Position numbers and translations under genes: made by a program. Of a stretch of 46,687 bases of DNA, positions 1 to 7,462 are shown piece by piece (position 1 is the stretch's first letter; every line of letters begins with the position of its first letter). This DNA comes from Clostridiales bacterium (GTDB lineage: Bacteria; Bacillota; Clostridia; Saccharofermentanales; Saccharofermentanaceae), in NCBI GenBank assembly GCA_017617525.1, contig JAFZWA010000025.1, positions 1 through 46,687 on the forward strand. Direction: 5' to 3'. Below the pieces are notes generated by a model that was not told the origin of the DNA, searched no databases, and was given only the letters and a program-made list of their open reading frames with translations.

Positions 1-21
1 ACGCCGGAGATCGAACTCTAA
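1..21 (+). CDS. possible C-terminal tail of an upstream gene
   Basis: Frame 1 reads six codons (TPEIEL) and a TAA stop, and a terminator-like hairpin follows about 40 bases later. This fits the end of a gene that begins outside the window. Six codons are too few to identify a product, and another frame is also open here, so the call is weak. Confidence 0.3.
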   Translation, partial: TPEIEL

Positions 22-59
22 GATTGACTGTCTCAATTTCAACACCACATGGGTCAGAA

Positions 60-90
60 GGGCTGCCTTATCGGGGAAGGCAGTCCTTTT
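60..90 (+). terminator. intrinsic terminator
   Basis: The arms 60-69 and 77-86 (GGGCTGCCTT and AAGGCAGTCC) form a 10-bp stem with one G-U pair and a 7-base loop, followed directly by TTTT. It separates the upstream unit from the promoter at 136. Confidence 0.75.
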
Positions 91-135
91 GATTTGTCAA
101 AAGGATAACGAACGTGTTAAGAGATGGCGAAAGAA

Positions 136-164
136 TTGAAGTCGAAAGGCATTTTCGATATAGT
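136..164 (+). promoter_or_regulatory. promoter of the HPr-kinase-like gene
   Basis: TTGAAG (136-141) and TATAGT (159-164) are separated by 17 bp. Transcription would start near 171, so the in-frame codon at 114 cannot be the start. Translation begins instead at ATG 192, behind AGGGGTG. Confidence 0.6.
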
Positions 165-191
165 GTAAAAAGAATTATCAGGGGTGAAGAT

Positions 192-950
192 ATGATCGGT
201 TTTTATAGAATAGCGGATATGATCATACGTGTGGAGTCCATCTATGAGGATGTCCATGAATACTGCCGCAGTTATGGCTGCGAAGAAACGACGCCCGACA
301 TCGATGTCGTGATCACCCCGGACGATCTCCTTTACGAAAGAAAAAAATCCGAAGCCGAAGCGGCCATCAGCCCGAGAGCTTTTCAGGGCGGGACCGATGG
401 CATGCTCGAGGAACTGGCTGTCTATCGAAAGATGTCGGAGACTCTTCCGATCCTTAACGACACGTTCCTTTTCCACGGTTCGGCCATTGCCGCTGACGGA
501 AACGGCTATCTTTTCACGGCATCCAGCGGCACCGGAAAATCCACACATACCGCCCTTTGGAGAAAATACCTCGGCGAACGCGCCGTGATGGTCAACGACG
601 ATAAGCCCCTGATCCGCGTGACGGACGACGGTGCTTTTGTATACGGAACACCATGGAACGGAAAACATCGTCTCGGTAGCAATATCCGTGTTCCGCTGAA
701 GGGGATCTGCATCCTCGAGCGCGGCGAGAAAAACGAGATCAAGAAGGTCGATGCCAAGGACGCGTTTCCGATGCTTTTGCAGCAGGCGTATCGTCCTTCC
801 GATATAAAAGCACTGGAGAAGACCGTGAAGCTTCTTTCGAAACTCACAGAAAACGTCACGCTCTTCCGCTTGAAATGCAACATGGATATCGAGGCGGCGG
901 AAGTGGCCTTTACGTTCATGAGTGAAATGGCCGGGGAGAACCGGAAATGA
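192..950 (+). CDS. HPr kinase/PEPCK-like P-loop protein
   Basis: This 252-residue protein has a P-loop, SSGTGKSTHT, near residue 113. It is followed by DDKPL and by a GTPWNGKHR segment, the layout of HPr-kinase/PEP-carboxykinase-like ATP-binding proteins found in clostridial peptide-maturation cassettes, often beside PqqD-like and S24/S26 peptidase genes. It is not a true HprK, because the N-terminal HprK domain is absent. The start is ATG 192, placed 5 bases behind AGGGGTG and downstream of a good promoter. The stop overlaps the next gene (ATGA), so the two are translationally coupled. I infer phosphorylation or ATP-dependent handling of a small peptide substrate; the substrate itself is not visible here and may lie upstream of the window. 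Confidence 0.65.
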   Translation: MIGFYRIADMIIRVESIYEDVHEYCRSYGCEETTPDIDVVITPDDLLYERKKSEAEAAISPRAFQGGTDGMLEELAVYRKMSETLPILNDTFLFHGSAIAADGNGYLFTASSGTGKSTHTALWRKYLGERAVMVNDDKPLIRVTDDGAFVYGTPWNGKHRLGSNIRVPLKGICILERGEKNEIKKVDAKDAFPMLLQQAYRPSDIKALEKTVKLLSKLTENVTLFRLKCNMDIEAAEVAFTFMSEMAGENRK

Positions 951-1393
951 CGAAGACGATCGCGGAGTTTTTGGAAGAGAACGGAAAGCTGACGTACACG
1001 AATGTCGGCGTTTCCATGATGCCTCTTCTTCGTCAGGGGAAAGATCTGTTCACCATCGAAAAGAATAACGGGCAGCGATATAAAAAAGGCGACGTAGTGC
1101 TTTTCGCGCGGGGATCGAGCAGGTATGTCCTTCACAGGATCATCAAGGTCCTTCCGGACGAATATGTCATCCTCGGCGACAACTGTGTCAGCTGTGAGCG
1201 AGGCATCAAGGACAGCGACATCCACGGCAAGATGGTCAGTTTCGTTCGAAACGGCAAAGAGCATAGCGTGACCGAAAAGCGCTATCGCGCGTACACCGCG
1301 CTCGTTCTGTTTTTCAATCCCGTCCGCGTTTTCTTCAAGCGCATTTGGATCAAATTCAAGCGACTCGTCAAGAAGGTTCTGAGAAGAGCCTGA
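947..1393 (+). CDS. S24/S26-family signal-peptidase-like protein
   Basis: The protein has 148 residues. The nucleophile motif VGVSMMPLL lies near residues 21-29, KKGDVVLFARG near 46-56, then LHRI, then the YVILGDN box typical of type I signal peptidases. Where bacterial SipS enzymes carry the catalytic lysine (KRVIG) this protein has HRI, resembling the Ser-His dyad of archaeal and ER-type signal peptidases. There is no N-terminal membrane anchor; a hydrophobic and basic stretch (TALVLFFNPVRVFFKRIWIK) near the C terminus may bind the membrane. It overlaps the preceding HPr-kinase-like gene by 4 bp. I infer a dedicated peptidase for a product of the same cassette. Confidence 0.7.
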   Translation: MTKTIAEFLEENGKLTYTNVGVSMMPLLRQGKDLFTIEKNNGQRYKKGDVVLFARGSSRYVLHRIIKVLPDEYVILGDNCVSCERGIKDSDIHGKMVSFVRNGKEHSVTEKRYRAYTALVLFFNPVRVFFKRIWIKFKRLVKKVLRRA

Positions 1394-1398
1394 AATTC

Positions 1399-1407
1399 TG
1401 CTATAAT
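1399..1407 (+). promoter_or_regulatory. extended -10 promoter
   Basis: TGCTATAAT is a perfect extended -10 element 43 bases upstream of the lipoprotein start, with no convincing -35. The same TGCTATAAT form precedes metF, the yebC-family gene and the small pilin gene in this window. Confidence 0.6.
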
Positions 1408-1449
1408 AAACTTGTTGGGTTGGCATTTTTATGAGACGGGGGATTGGTT

Positions 1450-3021
1450 ATGGAAAAGAAACTTCACTCTCTTAAAAGAACATTTTCTGTTTTATTGGCA
1501 CTCGTGATCCTGGTCTGTTTTACAGGCTGCATGCGCTACTCGCTTACGGCCAAGGTCGATCGAGACGGAACCGTGGATGTCGTATTCGTTTACGCGATCA
1601 TGGAGGATTACGCGGAGGGAATTACGGAGTCACGGGAGGCCCTGGAAGAGGCATTAGGAGATTCCGACTATGAATTCCGGATCGAAGATTATGATGAGGA
1701 TGGATTCGTAGGATTTACCATCATGATCGACGATGTTGACATCAACGAGCTCGAAGATGTGATGGTTTACGAGCTCGGTATAGATAGTTTCTCTCTTAGA
1801 GAGAAGGATGACGTATATACGATCAAATGGGATACTTCCGCTGAAACGTCTGAAGCAAGTAGTTCCGGAATCGACGCAAGTACGCTTTCAGATTACGACG
1901 GATATATGAAATTCAGCATCGAGCTTCCCGGTAAGGCGTTCGAAGATAATGCCCAGATCGTGTCCGGCAATACATACGAATGGAACCTTATGGATATGGA
2001 TGAGCCGATCTTTATCTCCTTTGCGTTGAGAGGTGCCTTCCCGTTCCCGTACAGCACAAAAGTTACGATCAACAAGGATAAGACCGCGGATCTCGAAGTT
2101 CTGATCGCGGCGGTCGAAGAGGAAGATGACGCGCTTGAAGATCGCATCTCGATCTTCGAGGATAACGACTGGGAGATCACTGAAGAGGATGGAAAGAAGG
2201 TCACCGGGATCTTCGGCGAGAAGCATGGACTCGAGATCGAAGAGATCGGAGAAGAACTCGAAGCACTCGGTATCGGATACGATGGCTTCACGGTAGATTT
2301 TGACGAAGATGAAGGTCTTTATTCTATTGACTGGGACGCTACTCTCACTGCGCAGAACGCAGACACGTCCGAGATCAGTGCTTTCGCGAAGAAAGACTTC
2401 GGAAAGTATATGACATTTGTACTCGAACTTCCGAATTCCGCCGAGGATGAGAACGCGACGGAAGCAGACGGTAAGATCCTAACCTGGGAACTTCTGGCGA
2501 TGGATGAAGAAGTCCATGCCGAGTTTAAGATCAAAAAGTCCGGTATCGCGCCGTGGTTGATCGGCGTGATCATCGGTGGTGTGATCATCCTTGCGGGTAT
2601 CATTGTCATGATCATTATCCTCAGCAAGAGAAAGAGATCCCCGAAGGATCCGGCTCCTGTAGCGGCACCGGTCGTTCCGGCACCGGCTCCGTCCTATATC
2701 CCGACACCGTCATCGTCGGCGACTCCGATCGGTACACCGACGCAGCCGATCTCGCCTTTTGCCGCGCCTTCACAGCCGGCTTCGCCGTTTGCCGCGCCTG
2801 CGCAGCCGAGTCCTGTCGTTCCGCAGGCTCCTTCGCAGAGTATGCTTCCGCAGTTCGGTCAGCCGAACGGCTTCCAGCAGACGAACGGACTGCCGCAGGT
2901 AAACTTCCAGCAGACGATGGGACTTCCGGTCGTAGGCATGCCTTCTTCAAATGAGAGCACGCAGCCGAATAACGATAATCAGCTGCCTCCGACGGAAGAT
3001 CAGAATGAAAATAAGAAGTGA
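1450..3021 (+). CDS. LppM-like lipoprotein with membrane anchor and Pro/Gln-rich tail
   Basis: The 523-residue protein starts at ATG 1450, 6 bases after GGGGGA; a TTG at 1444 lies too close to that site. A basic N terminus, a hydrophobic stretch and the lipobox FTGC predict a lipoprotein. Two related extracellular repeats follow, about residues 30-190 and 200-360. Each has beta-rich segments (SLTAKVDRDGTVDVVF; STKVTINKDKTADLEVL) like the LppM domain. One transmembrane helix (IGVIIGGVIILAGIIVMIII) comes near residue 370, followed by KRKR and a low-complexity tail of about 130 residues rich in P, A, Q and S that should be cytoplasmic. Having both a lipid anchor and a membrane helix is unusual. 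The function is unknown; an envelope sensor or scaffold is possible. Confidence 0.6.
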   Translation: MEKKLHSLKRTFSVLLALVILVCFTGCMRYSLTAKVDRDGTVDVVFVYAIMEDYAEGITESREALEEALGDSDYEFRIEDYDEDGFVGFTIMIDDVDINELEDVMVYELGIDSFSLREKDDVYTIKWDTSAETSEASSSGIDASTLSDYDGYMKFSIELPGKAFEDNAQIVSGNTYEWNLMDMDEPIFISFALRGAFPFPYSTKVTINKDKTADLEVLIAAVEEEDDALEDRISIFEDNDWEITEEDGKKVTGIFGEKHGLEIEEIGEELEALGIGYDGFTVDFDEDEGLYSIDWDATLTAQNADTSEISAFAKKDFGKYMTFVLELPNSAEDENATEADGKILTWELLAMDEEVHAEFKIKKSGIAPWLIGVIIGGVIILAGIIVMIIILSKRKRSPKDPAPVAAPVVPAPAPSYIPTPSSSATPIGTPTQPISPFAAPSQPASPFAAPAQPSPVVPQAPSQSMLPQFGQPNGFQQTNGLPQVNFQQTMGLPVVGMPSSNESTQPNNDNQLPPTEDQNENKK

Positions 3022-3054
3022 AAAAAGTGATACAACTGAGCAGGAAGATTCAAG

Positions 3055-3909
3055 ATGCAGAGAAAACAGATCAAGGGGATGACATTTGACGAGGAGCGCG
3101 CGCTTTATAACGAGACGCACGCCGATGTCGTAAACTGTAATTTCAGCGGTCCCGCAGACGGTGAGTCCGCGTTGAAAGAAGCGCGCGATATCAAGGTGAA
3201 GGAATGCACCTTTTCGCTTCGCTATCCGCTCTGGCATGTCGTTGATTTTTCCGTTGATGAAGTCACCATGGACGATAAGACCCGTGCCCCGATCTGGTAC
3301 GCGAAAAACGGGCGTCTTCAGAACTGCGAGATCTATGGTGTAAAGGCTGTCCGCGAGTGCGAAGATATCAAGATCGAAAACTGCACGATCGATTCCGTGG
3401 AATTCGGATGGAAGTGCGACGGTCTCTCTTTGGAAAGCACCACCGTTACTTCCGAATACATCTTCCTGGACAGTAAAAACGTCAAGCTCAGTAACGTCAC
3501 CATGAAGGGCAAATATTCCTTCCAGTATGTTGACGGACTTACGATCGAAAACTGCGACCTGGATACCAAGGACGCGTTCTGGCACAGCAAAAATGTTGTG
3601 GTGAAAAACTCGACCATCAAGGGCGAATACCTCGGCTGGTTCTCGGAAAATGTCACGCTCGAAAACTGCCGTATCATCGGCACGCAGCCGCTGTGCTACT
3701 GCAAAGGCCTTAAGATCATTAACTGCACGATGGAAGCCTGCGATCTGTCTTTCGAATACTCCGATGTGGACGCCGATGTCATCGGCCGGATCGATTCCGT
3801 GAAGAACCCGAAGTCCGGAAAAGTTATCTGCGACGAAGTAGGAGAGATCATCTCCGGCGACACCGTTATGGAGTGTTCCGGACAGGTGCTTTTGCGTAAG
3901 GATCTGTGA
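3055..3909 (+). CDS. DUF3737 right-handed beta-helix protein
   Basis: This 284-residue soluble protein consists of degenerate repeats of about 20 residues (for example ENCTIDSVEFGWKCDGLSLE and NVTLENCRIIGTQPLCYCKG) with regularly spaced asparagines, cysteines and hydrophobic residues. That is the pattern of a right-handed beta-helix. The overall sequence matches the DUF3737 family common in Firmicutes, whose function is not established. There is no signal peptide. It lies 33 bp after the lipoprotein gene with an AGGAAG ribosome site; a TGATACAAC sequence in the gap could be a weak separate promoter. Confidence 0.75.
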   Translation: MQRKQIKGMTFDEERALYNETHADVVNCNFSGPADGESALKEARDIKVKECTFSLRYPLWHVVDFSVDEVTMDDKTRAPIWYAKNGRLQNCEIYGVKAVRECEDIKIENCTIDSVEFGWKCDGLSLESTTVTSEYIFLDSKNVKLSNVTMKGKYSFQYVDGLTIENCDLDTKDAFWHSKNVVVKNSTIKGEYLGWFSENVTLENCRIIGTQPLCYCKGLKIINCTMEACDLSFEYSDVDADVIGRIDSVKNPKSGKVICDEVGEIISGDTVMECSGQVLLRKDL

Positions 3910-3955
3910 TATTACGTCGCGAAAAGCACCTTTGTACAGCGGTAGTATAACCCGC

Positions 3956-3984
3956 TTGCCAATATCAGGGGCGCGTGTTAGTAT
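3956..3984 (+). promoter_or_regulatory. candidate promoter of the ABC-F leader
   Basis: TTGCCA (3956-3961) and TAGTAT (3979-3984) are 17 bp apart. This would give a leader of about 260 bases before the ABC-F start codon. The leader contains stems at 3995-4009 (GCAGC-GGTAT-GCTGC) and 4101-4119 (AAGACC/GGTCTT). Confidence 0.45.
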
Positions 3985-4058
3985 CGAAAATGTAAGCAGC
4001 GGTATGCTGCGACTTAACTTCAAAGAAAGAGCGCGGGAGCCGCGTTTGGGGTAGACCA

Positions 4059-4070
4059 ATGAGAAAGTGA
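4059..4070 (+). CDS. possible 3-codon leader ORF (uORF) of the ABC-F gene
   Basis: ATG AGA AAG TGA follows GGGGT at 4048-4052 by 6 bases. A second mini-ORF, MKETHF, runs from 4077 to 4097. Short leader ORFs followed by a terminator are the known arrangement for antibiotic-inducible ABC-F genes, where drug-stalled ribosomes favour antitermination. Either mini-ORF, or neither, could be the sensor. Confidence 0.3.
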   Translation: MRK

Positions 4071-4191
4071 TGATCGATGAAGGAAACACATTTTTGAGTA
4101 AAGACCCGGAAGAGGTCTTCTTGTGTGCGCTTCATGGAATCATCGCGGCATTGTTCCTGCTTCAACTGAAGGATATAGGAGAATCGTGTGA

Positions 4192-4224
4192 GTCTGTTTC
4201 TGCGTGCGCAAAAGCAGACTTTTT
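4192..4224 (+). terminator. attenuator terminator in the ABC-F leader
   Basis: Arms 4192-4204 (GTCTGTTTCTGCG) and 4207-4219 (CGCAAAAGCAGAC) pair with one G-U and one C-A mismatch, with the apical pairs open, and TTTTT follows at 4220-4224. The structure ends only 24 bases before the ABC-F start codon, inside its 5' leader, so it should cut off transcription unless it is antiterminated. Confidence 0.65.
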
Positions 4225-4248
4225 GTTTCGGGCAGAAAGAGGACAACT

Positions 4249-5778
4249 ATGGCGAAAATTCAAGTAAATGATCTCACTTTCTCCTATGAGAGCAGCTTCG
4301 ATCCGATCTTCGAGCACGTTTCTTTTACGATCGATACTTCCTGGAAACTCGGATTCATCGGCCGTAACGGAAAGGGTAAGACAACGTTTCTGAACCTGCT
4401 TCTCGGTAAATACGAATACAGCGGCAGTATCTCCTGTGATGTGCCGTGCGATTATTTCCCTTATAGGATCACGAATGAGGATCTCGATAAGACCGCGGAT
4501 GAACTGATGGAAGAGTGGAAGCCGGGCGTCGAGAGCTGGCGCGTCATGTGCGAGATCGCGGATCTTTCCGTCGACGCGGAGCTTCTGTATCGGCCGCTTC
4601 GCACACTGAGTTTCGGCGAGAAGACAAAGGTCATGCTGGCGGTGCTTTTCGCGGGGGAGAATGATTTTCTTCTCATCGACGAGCCGACGAATCACCTCGA
4701 TAAAGAAGCGCGGGAGATAGTGAAATCTTACCTTGCGAAAAAGAAGGGATTCATCCTTGTGTCGCATGACCGTGACCTTCTTGACGCGTGTGTCGATCAC
4801 GTGCTTGTCCTGCAGAGATCTTCCATCGATGTGCAGAGCGGAAACTTTTCTTCCTGGTGGGATAACAAGGAGCGCGCGGATGCTTTTGCGAAGGCGGAAA
4901 ACGAGAAGCACATGAAGGAGATCGGGCGACTCAAGGGCACGATGCAGCAGAGCCAGAGCTGGGCGACGAAGGGCGAGAATACGAAGATCGGATATGATCC
5001 GATCAAGGAGCATGACAGAACAAAAAACGCGCGCACGTATATCAGTTCGAAGACGAAGAAAATGGAAGCGCGCGTGAAGGTTTTCGAACAGCGTATGGAA
5101 AAGCAGATCGTGGAAAAAGAGGGGCTTCTCAATGACGTCGAGCAGATCCGTGATCTGAGGCTTTCACCGATGAAGCATTTCAGGGACAGAGTCGTTGAGA
5201 CGAGGGATCTTTCACTGCAATATAAAGATGCGGAAAGGCCCGTGTTCGAAGGCCTGACATTCGAGATCCGAAACGGAGAAAGAGTATTCCTGCAAGGCAA
5301 AAACGGATGCGGAAAAACGAGCCTCATCAAGGCCATCCTTGCGCAAGCGGAGGAAGGTGAAAAAGAAGAGCAGAGCTTTTCGATCGATGGCACACTTCTT
5401 ACCGCCCCGCACCTGAAGATCTCGTACATCAATCAGGATACCTCGCACCTGCACGGCGATCTTAGGATGCACGCTTTTGAAAACGGCGTGGACTATAGTC
5501 TCTTCCTCGCGGTGCTTCGTCAGCTCGCGCTCGAACAGGCGCAGTTTGAAAAGAACATCGAGGACTTTTCTGAAGGACAGAAGAAGAAGGTCCTGATCGC
5601 GACGAGCCTGCTGACGCCGGCGCACCTTTATATCTGGGACGAACCGCTGAACTACGTCGATGTCTTTTCGCGCATGCAGCTCGAAAAGCTCATCTCGGAG
5701 TATCAGCCGACGATGCTGATCGTGGAGCATGACGTGCGATTCCGTGAGAAGATGGCAACGAAGGTCGTGGAACTGTAA
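4249..5778 (+). CDS. ABC-F ribosome protection protein, Lsa/Vga type
   Basis: The protein has 509 residues and two ATPase domains in one chain with no membrane segments. Domain 1 has Walker A GRNGKGKT, signature LSFGEKTKVM and Walker B FLLIDEPTNHLD. A charged, helical interdomain linker covers about residues 200-320. Domain 2 has Walker A GKNGCGKT, signature FSEGQKKKV and the divergent Walker B YIWDEPLNYVD. That WDEPLNY form is typical of the Lsa/Vga antibiotic-resistance subgroup, whose members displace lincosamides, streptogramin A or pleuromutilins from the ribosome. The drug specificity here is inferred. The start is ATG 4249 behind AAAGAGG; an in-frame GTG at 4204 lies inside the terminator stem and is rejected. 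Expression is probably controlled by the attenuator just upstream. Confidence 0.85.
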   Translation: MAKIQVNDLTFSYESSFDPIFEHVSFTIDTSWKLGFIGRNGKGKTTFLNLLLGKYEYSGSISCDVPCDYFPYRITNEDLDKTADELMEEWKPGVESWRVMCEIADLSVDAELLYRPLRTLSFGEKTKVMLAVLFAGENDFLLIDEPTNHLDKEAREIVKSYLAKKKGFILVSHDRDLLDACVDHVLVLQRSSIDVQSGNFSSWWDNKERADAFAKAENEKHMKEIGRLKGTMQQSQSWATKGENTKIGYDPIKEHDRTKNARTYISSKTKKMEARVKVFEQRMEKQIVEKEGLLNDVEQIRDLRLSPMKHFRDRVVETRDLSLQYKDAERPVFEGLTFEIRNGERVFLQGKNGCGKTSLIKAILAQAEEGEKEEQSFSIDGTLLTAPHLKISYINQDTSHLHGDLRMHAFENGVDYSLFLAVLRQLALEQAQFEKNIEDFSEGQKKKVLIATSLLTPAHLYIWDEPLNYVDVFSRMQLEKLISEYQPTMLIVEHDVRFREKMATKVVEL

Positions 5779-5809
5779 AGAGCGCGTCTCCGTATCTTCC
5801 TTATTCGTG

Positions 5810-5818
5810 TGCTATAAT
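5810..5818 (+). promoter_or_regulatory. metF promoter (extended -10)
   Basis: TGCTATAAT lies 39 bases before the metF start. No clear -35 is visible 17 bp upstream. Confidence 0.6.
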
Positions 5819-5856
5819 GTGTACACGTATTATCCTGTGGGAGGGGTATTCCCGAA

Positions 5857-6750
5857 ATGAAGATCATCGATATTCTGAATAAAAAGAGCATGTCTCTGTC
5901 GTTTGAAGTTTTTCCGCCGAAGAAGGAGACTTCTTTCGAGAGCGTAAAGGAGACGACCGAAAAGATCGCGGAAAGTAAGCCCGCGTTCATGAGCGTTACT
6001 TATGGCGCAGGCGGCGGAACGAGCCGTTTCACACTCGACATCGCGAAGACGATCGAAGAGAAGCACGGCGTGCCGACCATGGCACACCTGACATGCGTCA
6101 GTAGCTCCAAGGACATGATCCACAGTAAGATCGAAGAGATCCATAGTCTGGGTCTTCAGAACATCATGGCGCTTCGCGGCGATCTGACTCCCGAACTCGA
6201 GAATACCGACAGAAGCAAGTGGGATTACCGCCACGCGGTCGAGCTCATCCGTGAGATCAAGGAGAGCGGCTACGATTTCTGCATCGGCGGTGCCTGCTAT
6301 CCGGAGGTCCACCCCGAGAGCTTAAACCAGCACGAAGATATCAAGCACTTAAAGGAAAAGGTCGACGCCGGCGCGGACTTCCTCGTCAGCCAGATGGTAT
6401 TCGACAATAACCTTTTCTATAACTTCCTCTACAAGATCAGAGAGGCCGGTATCACGGTCCCTGTCGTTCCGGGCATCATGCCGATCACAAACGCGATCCA
6501 GGTAGAAAAAGCGATCAAACTCAGTGGCTCTTTCATGCCACAGCGTTTCAAGGCGATCGTCGATTATTTCGGAACGGATCCGGAGTCCATGAAGCAGGCA
6601 GGTATCGCCTACGCGACGGATCAGATCATCGACCTTTATGCCAACGGTGTCACGAACGTGCATGTGTATTCCATGAATAAGCCGGACGTTGCCGAGGCCA
6701 TCATGAACAACCTTTCCAACATTCTCTGGAAAGACTACGGCGTGAAGTAA
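5857..6750 (+). CDS. metF: methylenetetrahydrofolate reductase
   Basis: This 297-residue TIM-barrel flavoprotein reduces 5,10-methylene-THF to 5-methyl-THF, the methyl donor for methionine synthase. Family motifs are FEVFPPK near residue 17 (with the conserved glutamate), SVTYGAGGG, the ALRGD segment and QMVFDN. The length matches bacterial MetF. The start follows GGGAGGGG by about 10 bases. The gene for the MetH reactivation domain begins one base after the stop, and metH lies 1.9 kb further on, so the product feeds directly into MetH. Confidence 0.92.
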   Translation: MKIIDILNKKSMSLSFEVFPPKKETSFESVKETTEKIAESKPAFMSVTYGAGGGTSRFTLDIAKTIEEKHGVPTMAHLTCVSSSKDMIHSKIEEIHSLGLQNIMALRGDLTPELENTDRSKWDYRHAVELIREIKESGYDFCIGGACYPEVHPESLNQHEDIKHLKEKVDAGADFLVSQMVFDNNLFYNFLYKIREAGITVPVVPGIMPITNAIQVEKAIKLSGSFMPQRFKAIVDYFGTDPESMKQAGIAYATDQIIDLYANGVTNVHVYSMNKPDVAEAIMNNLSNILWKDYGVK

Positions 6751-6751
6751 T

Positions 6752-7426
6752 ATGGATCGAAAAGCACTGATCGGGGAAGCTCTTGCTTCTGATAAACAGA
6801 CGATTCCGCAGTATCTCGACTACGAGACTCCCTCGCTTAACGTGACCGAGTGGCTTCGTTATTCCTGCATTCCGATCTACGAGCAGGAGAATGCCGCGAA
6901 GGATCCGGAGCTTGCTTCTTCCATGGAAAAAGCACTGTCCCTGATCAACGGCGCGCTTTCTTTCCGTGTGGGTTTTATGGTCGTTCCGCTTTCCCGGGAT
7001 GAGGATGGGTTCCCGGTCTTTCCGTTTGAGCAAAGGTCCGAGAAACTGAAGAAGAATCTTGAAGGCTGCGACCGGGCGGTGCTTTTCGCGGCGACGATCG
7101 GATCCGGGATCGACCGATTGATCCGAAGATTTGAAAAGGCAGATCCGAAGATGGGACTTCTGCTTCAGGGCTTAGGCGCGGAGAGAGTGGAATCCCTGTG
7201 CGATGCTTTCAACGATGAGGTCAAGGAGATCTGCAAGGAAGCAGGACAGAAGACGCGCATGCGTTATTCGCCGGGATACGGCGATCTTCCGATCGAAGTG
7301 CAGAAGGTTTTCCTGCCTCTTTTAGATGCCGAAAGAAGACTCGGCATCACGCTTTCCGAATCGTGTCTGATGGCGCCGAGCAAGAGCGTCACGGCGATCA
7401 TCGGAATCGCGAACGATCAACAGTAA
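6752..7426 (+). CDS. stand-alone methionine synthase activation (SAM-binding) domain
   Basis: The 224-residue protein matches the C-terminal activation domain of cobalamin-dependent methionine synthase. Key segments are RMRYSPGYGDLPIEVQ near residue 170 and LMAPSKSVTAIIGI at the C terminus, which correspond to the SAM-binding parts of the family. In E. coli this domain is fused to MetH; here it is separate, as in many Clostridia, and the MetH of this window ends after its cobalamin domain. Its role is reductive remethylation of oxidised cob(II)alamin on MetH with SAM. The spacing to metF is one base, so the two are translationally coupled. Confidence 0.85.
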   Translation: MDRKALIGEALASDKQTIPQYLDYETPSLNVTEWLRYSCIPIYEQENAAKDPELASSMEKALSLINGALSFRVGFMVVPLSRDEDGFPVFPFEQRSEKLKKNLEGCDRAVLFAATIGSGIDRLIRRFEKADPKMGLLLQGLGAERVESLCDAFNDEVKEICKEAGQKTRMRYSPGYGDLPIEVQKVFLPLLDAERRLGITLSESCLMAPSKSVTAIIGIANDQQ

Positions 7427-7462
7427 AGACGGGCCGGTTCATTTCTCGGAGGTACCTTAAGA

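Noticed and set aside
506-1426. 306-codon - strand frame over the first two genes
   Set aside because: It is a shadow of two overlapping, well-supported + strand genes; it shows no motif.
4067-4267. 66-codon frame in the ABC-F leader
   Set aside because: It has no good ribosome site, runs through the terminator stem and overlaps the ABC-F start out of frame. The region reads better as a regulatory leader.
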